A DNA stretch of 6,485 nucleotides from Clostridia bacterium. Lineage in GTDB: Bacteria > Bacillota > Clostridia > RUG12999. The stretch spans positions 1 through 6,485 of the forward strand of contig JAFVVU010000138.1 of assembly GCA_017502065.1 (NCBI GenBank). The letters run 5' to 3'. Below, one piece after another: positions 1-5,244 of the stretch; the stretch's first letter is position 1, and each line of letters begins with the position of its first letter. The position numbers were made by a program, and so were the translations under genes. The notes under the pieces are model-generated. The model saw only the letters and a list, made by a program, of their open reading frames with translations, did not search any database and was not told where the DNA came from.

Positions 1-259
1 AGTCGTAATCGGAAATTACACCGTCGCTAAGAGGACGAACAGCAATGATGCTGCCGGGTGTTCTGCCGAGCATACGTTGTGCTTTGTATCCTACTGCAAG
101 CGGTTCTTTTGTTACACTATTTACGGCAACAACGGACGGTTCTGTGAGAACCACGCCTTTACCTTTTACATAAACAAGAACGGATGATGTACCAAGGTCG
201 ACACCGACATCCTGTATAAGGCTGAATTTGCTGAGCCATTCTTTTATTTTATTTATCAT
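1..259 (-). CDS. mreB: MreB rod shape-determining protein, N-terminal part (runs off the left edge)
   Basis: Actin-like ATPase that forms membrane-associated filaments and positions the wall-elongation machinery. Only the first 86 codons are in the window. Residues 18-32 ([15 protein letters not shown]) contain the DLGT phosphate-binding motif (21-24) of the actin fold. [16 protein letters not shown] (31-46) and [22 protein letters not shown] (65-86) are diagnostic for MreB/Mbl rather than DnaK or FtsA. The start at 257-259 is supported by AAGGGGAG (266-273 read on the minus strand), six bases away. It lies 17 bp after the hemW stop, so the gene is probably co-transcribed with lepA-hemW. Odd point: about 17 residues precede the first beta strand, and residues 2-15 ([14 protein letters not shown]) look like an amphipathic helix. 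B. subtilis MreB and Mbl begin almost directly at the strand. Mbl or another paralogue cannot be excluded from this fragment. Confidence 0.93.
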   Translation of the reverse strand, partial: MINKIKEWLSKFSLIQDVGVDLGTSSVLVYVKGKGVVLTEPSVVAVNSVTKEPLAVGYKAQRMLGRTPGSIIAVRPLSDGVISDYD

Positions 260-276
260 TTGAAACTCCCCTTTTA

Positions 277-1341
277 TTATATTAAATCAGATAATATATA
301 ATTGGAAACATCCATGCCGTCCGGAGTAAATGCAACATTATCTCCAACCTGATGCATATACCCAAGCCGTATATATTCATCTATTTTTTCATTTCCTGCA
401 TTTATATTAAGTATATCCCTATTAACGCCTTCTGTCAATCTCATTTGAAGAATTATTTTTTCTTCCGCTTTGTCAGCATCCGATAAATGACAGATATTTT
501 CACGGATTTTTCCGCCTTTTATATAATTTGCTACATTATATATATTATTATAGCGGGCTCCGTCAAAATACGAATGAGCACCTGCACCGAGACCAATATA
601 TTCGCCGCATTTCCAGTACACAAGATTATGACGTGATTCGAACCCGGCTAATGCAAAATTGGAAATTTCGTATTGTTTAAATCCGTTTTCTTTCAAAATG
701 TCAATAAGCATATGATAAAGCGCTATGTCCGCTTCCTCATCCTGTGGTGTTACACCCGATTTTGCAAAAGGAGTGCCCTCCTCCACCTTAAGACCGTAAC
801 ACGAAATATGTGTTATCGGAAGTGAAAGTGCAGTTTCGATATCCCTCTTCCACATTTCAGGAGTTTGTCCGGGCAGTGAATACATAAGGTCGATGCTTAT
901 ATTGTCAAACCCTGCTTTTTTAAACATCAACACCGCATTTTTTGCATCATCGCCGCTGTGAATTCTGCCGAGTGTTTTAAGAAGCTTATCATTAAACGAC
1001 TGCACACCAAGGCTTATTCTGTTTATACCTGCTGATTTGTAATCAGCTGTATTTTCAATTGTGCCGGGGTTTGCTTCCATTGTTATTTCGGCATTTTCTG
1101 CAATATCAAAATGCTGTTTTGCCGCTGCAAGAATTTTTGCAATATACTCCGGATTTATGGAGCTTGGCGTACCGCCGCCGAAATATACCGTGCCGATGCG
1201 GCACTCCGGATATTCCGACATTTCGCGGATTACGGCATTTGTATAATCTTCCGCAAGGTCAAACATATTTGCATATGAATTGAAATCGCAATACGGACAT
1301 TTGCTTTTGCAAAACGGAATATGAATGTAAAGGCCGCGCAT
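277..1341 (-). CDS. hemW: HemW, radical-SAM heme chaperone (HemN-like family)
   Basis: 354 residues, slightly shorter than the usual 370-380. The radical-SAM cluster motif is Cys11-x3-Cys15-x2-Cys18, followed by Asp-Phe. HemW proteins have Phe where true coproporphyrinogen dehydrogenase (HemN) has a fourth Cys, so HemW is the better name. Databases often call such proteins 'oxygen-independent coproporphyrinogen III oxidase'. Other family landmarks are YFGGGTPS (53-60, SAM contact), MEANPGT (88-94), RISLGVQSF (108-116), [10 protein letters not shown] (151-160), HNLVYW (238-243), GLGAGAHSY (250-258) and a C-terminal HemN_C-type segment with [10 protein letters not shown] (298-307). HemW binds heme and is thought to deliver it to apoproteins. 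The start ATG (1339-1341) overlaps the lepA stop as TGATG. I see no good Shine-Dalgarno in the lepA end, so translation is probably coupled to lepA termination. The lepA-hemW pair is common in Firmicutes. Confidence 0.94.
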   Translation of the reverse strand: MRGLYIHIPFCKSKCPYCDFNSYANMFDLAEDYTNAVIREMSEYPECRIGTVYFGGGTPSSINPEYIAKILAAAKQHFDIAENAEITMEANPGTIENTADYKSAGINRISLGVQSFNDKLLKTLGRIHSGDDAKNAVLMFKKAGFDNISIDLMYSLPGQTPEMWKRDIETALSLPITHISCYGLKVEEGTPFAKSGVTPQDEEADIALYHMLIDILKENGFKQYEISNFALAGFESRHNLVYWKCGEYIGLGAGAHSYFDGARYNNIYNVANYIKGGKIRENICHLSDADKAEEKIILQMRLTEGVNRDILNINAGNEKIDEYIRLGYMHQVGDNVAFTPDGMDVSNYILSDLI

Positions 1342-3146
1342 CAGTCGAGTTTAAGCACAGACATAAAGGCTTCCTGCGGCACCTGAACGCTGCCGACCTG
1401 CCTCATGCGCTTTTTACCTTCTTTCTGTTTTTCAAGAAGCTTTTTCTTACGGGTTATGTCACCGCCGTAACATTTTGCAAGCACGTCTTTACGCATTGCT
1501 TTTACGGTTTCTCTTGCAATAATTTTATTTCCGATTGCCGCCTGAATCGGTATTTCAAACAACTGTCTCGGAATATTATCTTTCAGTTTTTCGGCTATTC
1601 TTCTGCCTCTTGCATATGCTTTTTCGGTATGCACGATAAACGAAAGCGCATCCACGATACTGCCGTTAAGAAGTATGTCAAGCTTAACAAGGTCGGAGCG
1701 CACATAGCCTTTCATTTCATAGTCAAATGATGCATATCCTTTTGTACGGGATTTGAGTGCATCAAAGAAATCGTATATAATTTCGTTGAGCGACAGTTCG
1801 TAATGAAGTACGGAACGGTCGCCGTCAATATATTTCATATCTTTATATATACCGCGTCTGTCCTGGCAAAGCTCCATAATGTTGCCGACAAATTCTGTAG
1901 GTGTTATTATAGATGCATTTACAAACGGCTCTTCCATTGATTCAATGTTTGTAACCGGCGGCATATTTGTCGGGTTATCAAGCCATATCTGCTCGCCGTT
2001 TGTAAGATTGATTTTATAAATAACGCTGGGCGCTGTTGTTACAAGGTCAAGATTATATTCTCTCTCCAGACGTTCCTGAATTATTTCCATATGGAGAAGT
2101 CCGAGGAATCCGCAACGGAACCCGAATCCGAGTGCTATTGAGGTTTCCGCTTCAAACACAAGAGATGCATCATTAAGCTGAAGCTTTTCAAGAGCATCAC
2201 GAAGGTCGGGGTATTTTGCCCCGTCTGCCGGATAAATACCGCAAAATACCATTGGAACAGCTTTGCGATATCCCTGAAGAGGAGTGTCCGTTGGATTGTC
2301 AAATTCAGTTACGGTATCACCAACGGCTGTATCTTTAACGTTTTTGATGCTTGCCGCAAAATATCCAACCTCTCCGGAATAAAGTGCATCTGCCGGCACG
2401 TGTCCGAACGGTTTCATATATCCGGTTTCAACAACCTCAAAGGTTGCGCCGGTTGCCATCATTTTAATTTTCATACCCGGTTTGATACATCCGTCAACCA
2501 CTCTGATATATACAATAACGCCTTTGTAGCTGTCGTAATATGAGTCGAAAATAAGTGCTTTAAGCGGAGCTTTTTCGTCACATTTCGGGGCAGGAACCTT
2601 TTCAACAATCTGTTTTAAAACTTCCTCAATCCCGATACCCTGTTTTGCCGAAATAAGCGGTGCATCCTGTGCAGGAATACCGATTTCATTTTCTATCTGG
2701 TCTTTTACGAAATCAGGTCTTGCGCTCGGCAAATCTATTTTATTGATTACCGGCACAAGCTCAAGGTCAGCATCTACCGCAAGGTATGTGTTTGCAAGAG
2801 TCTGCGCTTCTATACCCTGTGCGGCATCAACAACAAGAATTGCACCTTCGCACGCCGCAAGGCTACGGGAAACCTCGTAGTTGAAATCGACGTGACCCGG
2901 TGTGTCAATAAGGTTAAGTACATATTTTTCGCCGTTTTCGTCAACATAATCCATACGTACCGCACGTGCTTTTATGGTGATACCTCTTTCACGTTCGAGG
3001 TCCATATTGTCAAGCATCTGCTCTTCCACATCACGTTTTTCCACCATACCCGTATTTTCAAGCAGGCGGTCCGCAAGAGTGGATTTACCGTGGTCAATAT
3101 GTGCAATTATACAAAAATTTCTGATTTTATCTTTATCGTAGGACAT
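1341..3146 (-). CDS. lepA: LepA, elongation factor 4 (ribosome back-translocase GTPase)
   Basis: 601 residues, full length for the family (about 600). LepA is a translational GTPase that binds the ribosome and affects initiation and elongation under stress; it acts in the cytoplasm and at the membrane. All GTPase motifs are present: G1 AHIDHGKST (15-23), switch [10 protein letters not shown] (51-59), G3 DTPGH (81-85), G4 NKID (135-138) and G5 SAK (166-168). The C-terminal LepA-specific domain is intact. It includes a lysine/arginine-rich run ([19 protein letters not shown], near 565-585) and ends in [13 protein letters not shown]. The domain order lacks EF-G domain IV, as expected for LepA. 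The start is supported by AAAGGAG (3154-3160 on the minus strand), seven bases from ATG. The gene begins 16 bp after the RnfD-like stop, so its Shine-Dalgarno lies in that short gap. Nothing looks damaged. Confidence 0.98.
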   Translation of the reverse strand: MSYDKDKIRNFCIIAHIDHGKSTLADRLLENTGMVEKRDVEEQMLDNMDLERERGITIKARAVRMDYVDENGEKYVLNLIDTPGHVDFNYEVSRSLAACEGAILVVDAAQGIEAQTLANTYLAVDADLELVPVINKIDLPSARPDFVKDQIENEIGIPAQDAPLISAKQGIGIEEVLKQIVEKVPAPKCDEKAPLKALIFDSYYDSYKGVIVYIRVVDGCIKPGMKIKMMATGATFEVVETGYMKPFGHVPADALYSGEVGYFAASIKNVKDTAVGDTVTEFDNPTDTPLQGYRKAVPMVFCGIYPADGAKYPDLRDALEKLQLNDASLVFEAETSIALGFGFRCGFLGLLHMEIIQERLEREYNLDLVTTAPSVIYKINLTNGEQIWLDNPTNMPPVTNIESMEEPFVNASIITPTEFVGNIMELCQDRRGIYKDMKYIDGDRSVLHYELSLNEIIYDFFDALKSRTKGYASFDYEMKGYVRSDLVKLDILLNGSIVDALSFIVHTEKAYARGRRIAEKLKDNIPRQLFEIPIQAAIGNKIIARETVKAMRKDVLAKCYGGDITRKKKLLEKQKEGKKRMRQVGSVQVPQEAFMSVLKLD

Positions 3147-3162
3147 TGCCGGTCTCCTTTAT

Positions 3163-4080
3163 TTACGTGATTTCTTCCGGCATCGGAAGAGTAAGTTTAT
3201 CTATTACTGGATTTAAAATATTCGTAAGAAGTACCCCATGCACGCTTCCGTCGGGGAAAAGCCCGAAAAGTCTTATGCACGCTGTGATTATCCCTGCAAA
3301 AACGCCCGATATGATTTTGCCGATTGTAGTGCTCGGGCACATCTGCTCATCTGCAAGAACAAAAAGTGCGCCAAACAGAACCCCACCCGAAAGGACGTTA
3401 CATCCTGCAAATTCAAGCATTGAAATTATGTTTTTATCCGGTGCAAACGCGAATGTAATAATTGCAACTGTGCCGATAAAGCATACGGGAATTATCCACG
3501 AAATTACTTTTTTAAGAATAAGGTACAAACCGCCGATGATAATGAGAAGGGCACAAACTTGTCCCACAGCGCCTGCGGTATTTCCCATAAGCACATCAAG
3601 AATTTCCGGTGTGGTTCCGCTGCCGTATTTCATAATCATAAGCGGGGTTGGTGTTGCCACAGAATCAAGTCCTAAAATTGACGGCGACAAAAAGGCACCT
3701 GCATATCCGCCGAAAGCGGCAGCAACAAATGCTTTACCTGCCAAGGCAGGATTTACAAACGGTTTTTCATACATACATTTAATAAGTATGATAGCAATAA
3801 ACGAGCCGATAAGTGCCATCCACACAGGCGTTTTCGGCGGAAGCGAATATGCAAGGATAAGTCCGGTAACAACCGCTTCAAGCGATGCGCCGGAGGATTT
3901 CAAAACAAATGTATTCCACAGATATTCAAATAAAATACACGCCGCCGCACAGGTTGCAATAAGCACCAGCGCACGAAGACCGAAAAAGTATATCCCTGCA
4001 AGTCCTGCCGGACAAAGTGCAATAAGCGTGTCAAGCGTTTTTCCGTTATATTCAATTTTAAAATTTTTTTCTGTATTCAT
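3163..4080 (-). CDS. RnfD/NqrB-like integral membrane flavoprotein subunit (stand-alone)
   Basis: 305 residues with about nine or ten hydrophobic stretches (for example near 16-32, 36-52, 66-80, 87-101, 113-131, 172-190, 193-212, 231-244, 254-272). RnfD and NqrB are membrane subunits of Na+/H+-coupled electron-transfer complexes and carry FMN covalently linked to a threonine. Family landmarks are TGLILAYSLPP (72-82), FVNPALAGKAF (108-118), GNTAGAVGQ (166-174), GGVLFGALFVLADE (232-245) and FPDGSVHGVLLTNILNPVID (275-294). The flavinylation region reads DSVATPTPL (139-147). Thr145 fits the FMN threonine of the usual D-x-x-S/T-G-A-T-P-L type, but proline replaces the alanine before it. Start: GGGAG (4089-4093 on the minus strand) lies eight bases from ATG. 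It is first in the operon with lepA, hemW and mreB. None of the Rnf partners A, B, C, E or G, nor ApbE, is visible in the window. I call it RnfD-like because partners and cargo are unknown. Confidence 0.85.
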   Translation of the reverse strand: MNTEKNFKIEYNGKTLDTLIALCPAGLAGIYFFGLRALVLIATCAAACILFEYLWNTFVLKSSGASLEAVVTGLILAYSLPPKTPVWMALIGSFIAIILIKCMYEKPFVNPALAGKAFVAAAFGGYAGAFLSPSILGLDSVATPTPLMIMKYGSGTTPEILDVLMGNTAGAVGQVCALLIIIGGLYLILKKVISWIIPVCFIGTVAIITFAFAPDKNIISMLEFAGCNVLSGGVLFGALFVLADEQMCPSTTIGKIISGVFAGIITACIRLFGLFPDGSVHGVLLTNILNPVIDKLTLPMPEEIT

Positions 4081-4112
4081 ATACTATACTCCCAAAGGGC
4101 ATATTTAAATTA

Positions 4113-4141
4113 ATTATACAACAAATTTGATATTTTTACAA
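4113..4141 (-). promoter_or_regulatory. Sigma-A-type promoter of the RnfD-like/lepA/hemW/mreB operon
   Basis: On the minus strand, TTGTAA (4136-4141) and TATAAT (4113-4118) are separated by exactly 17 bp. The predicted transcript starts near 4106, giving a leader of about 26 nt before the ATG at 4080. It is the only near-consensus promoter I see upstream of the operon. The tight gene junctions downstream suggest it drives all four genes. Confidence 0.75.
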
Positions 4142-4179
4142 CAGTTTTTTTAAAAAACACATTTTATTTATAAAAACGC

Positions 4180-4208
4180 TTTTCAATTTGCAAATTTTTT
4201 AGTATAAT
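4180..4208 (+). promoter_or_regulatory. Sigma-A-type promoter for the structured RNA and mecA
   Basis: A perfect TATAAT (4203-4208) is preceded by a weaker -35 box: TTTTCA at 4180-4185 with a 17-bp spacer, or TTTCAA at 4181-4186 with 16 bp. Transcription would begin near A4215/A4216. It diverges from the minus-strand promoter; the two -35 boxes are about 38 bp apart in a very AT-rich stretch. I found no comparably good promoter between the structured RNA and mecA. Confidence 0.68.
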
Positions 4209-4214
4209 AGTAGT

Positions 4215-4516
4215 AAGGGATTTTTAAATTTTCGGGCAGCGGCGGTTATTCTCAGGGATCATTCGCCCAAAAACCATTCTTTTGGCACATAGCTGTGTCA
4301 AAACCGCTTGAAACCCGTCAGGGTTTCTGCCCGGTTTTTTCTTGCTCTGCACTCAAAAGAATGGTTTTTGTGGTGCAAGGCAGTTTTGAAACACAGATTT
4401 TTAGAATTATACAAAGATTAAAAGCGCCGTAATACTGGCGTATTGCGGCGCTTTTTGATGAAGTATAAACTAAAAAGATGCTTTCAAACCCGATTTCTCC
4501 CTAAGAATAACCGCCG
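4215..4516 (+). ncRNA. Highly structured RNA of unknown class, 5' leader of mecA or independent ncRNA
   Basis: Helices read by eye. P1 pairs 4240-4258 with 4498-4516 (18 of 19 positions; only C4253 and A4503 mismatch). Arm A: 4269-4284 pairs perfectly with 4354-4369 (16 bp), extended by 4264-4268 with 4370-4375 around a one-base bulge. It encloses a short hairpin (4286-4297) and a two-part hairpin: 4300-4306 with 4332-4338, then 4310-4316 with 4321-4327 over a GTCA loop. Arm B: 4385-4391 with 4482-4488, 4398-4404 with 4470-4476, 4407-4412 with 4463-4468, and a 16-bp tip at 4420-4455. CGGGCAG (4233-4239) is complementary to CTGCCCG (4327-4333), a possible pseudoknot. The whole is a three-way junction with no ORF. 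It follows a TATAAT box and ends one base before the mecA Shine-Dalgarno. I see no T-box, tmRNA, RNase P or SRP signature. 6S RNA and the raiA motif are candidates I could not confirm. The transcribed strand is inferred from the promoter. Confidence 0.7.
4420..4456 (+). terminator. Terminator-like hairpin at the tip of arm B (possible attenuator)
   Basis: AAAAGCGCCGTAATAC pairs with GTATTGCGGCGCTTTT (16 bp including one G-U) over a TGGC loop, followed by T4456 and then GATGAAG. The GC-rich stem with a T run resembles an intrinsic terminator. Four of the five Ts pair with the leading As, however, so the free U tract is poor. It is nested inside longer pairings, so it may instead be a structural hairpin. 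If it does terminate, it would end a roughly 240-nt RNA about 75 bp before mecA. Confidence 0.45.
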
Positions 4517-4524
4517 AAAGGAGG
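4517..4524 (+). promoter_or_regulatory. Strong Shine-Dalgarno of mecA abutting the P1 helix
   Basis: AAAGGAGG lies six bases before the ATG at 4531 and fixes that start. Its first base directly follows G4516, the last paired base of the long P1 helix. When P1 forms, the site is left single-stranded at the helix edge, and it is not itself part of any strong pairing I see. Confidence 0.85.
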
Positions 4525-4530
4525 TATTTT

Positions 4531-5142
4531 ATGAAAATCGAAAAAATTTCCGAAGATATGCTTAAGATAACACTTAATGTTTCAGATATGACAAAATGGA
4601 ACGTTTCCAAAGATACACTTCATCCGGGTAATCCGAACTCGAAAGAAATGTTCTGGGATATAATACACCTGGCTTCCGAAGCTACGGGAGTGGAGTTTTC
4701 AAACTGCAAGCTGACAGTTGAAGCTGTTGAAAAGGATGCCGAAACTTTCGTGATATTCATTACTAAAAAGGATGTTCTTCCGCAGGAGGCCGCACCGCGC
4801 AGGTACAAATACCGCAAAACACAAGGCGATGTGCAGGATTCTTCATCCGTTATGGTATATACTTTTGAGGATTTCAACGATATCTGCAGTTTTGCAAAAA
4901 ACAACCTTTATTTTTGTCTTCTTTTTGAAAACAACAACAGCCTTTATAAACACAATGATATGTTCCGCCTTGTGGTTACGGTAACGCCGCCGCTGAAAGA
5001 ACATATCGGCAAGTTCAATAATGCAGTAAGCGAATATGCTCTGCAGGTTGAAAATTCGTATATTTATGCATCATATCTTGAAGAACATCACAAGCCGATG
5101 ATTGAAAAAACGGCACTAAAGACTCTGTATGATAAATTTTAA
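4531..5142 (+). CDS. mecA: MecA-family adaptor protein for ClpC
   Basis: 203 residues, close to the 210-240 usual for MecA. In B. subtilis, MecA recruits ComK and other substrates to the ClpC AAA+ unfoldase and promotes ClpC assembly, so it acts in regulated proteolysis. The N-terminal segment MKIEKISEDMLKITLNVSDM (1-20) matches the opening strands of the substrate-recognition domain. TKWNVSKDTL through EMFWDIIHLASE (21-50) fits the following strand-helix region. A charged, low-complexity linker with PRRYKYRK follows (near 84-105). The C-terminal ClpC-binding domain begins at YTFEDFNDICSFAKNN (110-125), the family's F-E-D-F signature, and ends with the Y-x-E helix region (YASYLEEHHKPM, 179-190). 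Many clostridia carry MecA without a ComK, so the client here may be something else. It is transcribed divergently from the RnfD-like operon and preceded by a long structured leader, which suggests control at the RNA level. Confidence 0.9.
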   Translation: MKIEKISEDMLKITLNVSDMTKWNVSKDTLHPGNPNSKEMFWDIIHLASEATGVEFSNCKLTVEAVEKDAETFVIFITKKDVLPQEAAPRRYKYRKTQGDVQDSSSVMVYTFEDFNDICSFAKNNLYFCLLFENNNSLYKHNDMFRLVVTVTPPLKEHIGKFNNAVSEYALQVENSYIYASYLEEHHKPMIEKTALKTLYDKF

Positions 5143-5145
5143 ATT

Positions 5146-5196
5146 GCAGGGGCGATTCATGAATCGCCCGTGGGTCATTCATGAATGACCCCTACG
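5146..5196. repeat. Paired palindromic repeat (REP/MITE-like)
   Basis: Two perfect 20-bp palindromes stand two bases apart: GGGCGATTCATGAATCGCCC (5150-5169) and GGGTCATTCATGAATGACCC (5172-5191). They share the core ATTCATGAAT. The unit is bounded by AGGGG (5148-5152) and CCCCT (5189-5193), giving weak outer inverted ends (GCAGGGG and CCCCTACG). Short GGGGCGATTCA-type palindromes of this kind are, from general knowledge, dispersed in many clostridial genomes, usually between genes. This one starts six bases past the centre of the mecA stop region, in a converging intergenic gap. No transposase is present. Confidence 0.75.
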
Positions 5197-5207
5197 ATGA
5201 TTGATCA

Positions 5208-5240
5208 CAAAAAAGCGAACGGCAAGCCGTTCGCTTTTTA
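5208..5240. terminator. Bidirectional intrinsic terminator between mecA and the fusion gene
   Basis: GCGAACGGC (5215-5223) and GCCGTTCGC (5226-5234) pair perfectly over an AA loop. They are flanked by an A run on the left (5209-5214) and a T run on the right (5235-5239). On either strand a GC-rich stem is followed by a run of five or six Ts. It lies between the stop of mecA (5142) and the stop of the minus-strand fusion gene (5245), as expected for two converging units. Confidence 0.92.
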
Positions 5241-5244
5241 CATA

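Noticed and set aside
3146..4108. Plus-strand 320-codon open frame antisense to the RnfD-like gene
   Set aside because: The minus-strand product has clear family motifs, a Shine-Dalgarno and a promoter. The plus-strand translation shows no recognisable family and no start signals.
4215..4456. 6S RNA
   Set aside because: The size would fit a 5' promoter and terminator-like end, but 6S RNA is one long hairpin with a central bubble closed by its own ends. Here the ends of that shorter transcript do not pair, and the best closing helix uses 4498-4516.
4081..4500. Structured leader belonging to the minus-strand RnfD-like gene
   Set aside because: The good minus-strand promoter at 4113-4141 starts transcription downstream of the structured region, so the RNA would not be part of that transcript.
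4240..4516. The 19-bp inverted repeat as terminal repeats of a MITE
   Set aside because: The bases just outside (GCAG on the left, AAAG on the right) give no convincing target-site duplication. The interior carries nested helices in register, and a promoter and ribosome binding site flank it in the correct order for an RNA. A transposon origin is not fully excluded.
4215..4530. T-box or other classic riboswitch
   Set aside because: There is no AGGGTGGNACCGCG T-box sequence. I also did not recognise the conserved cores of the common riboswitch families.
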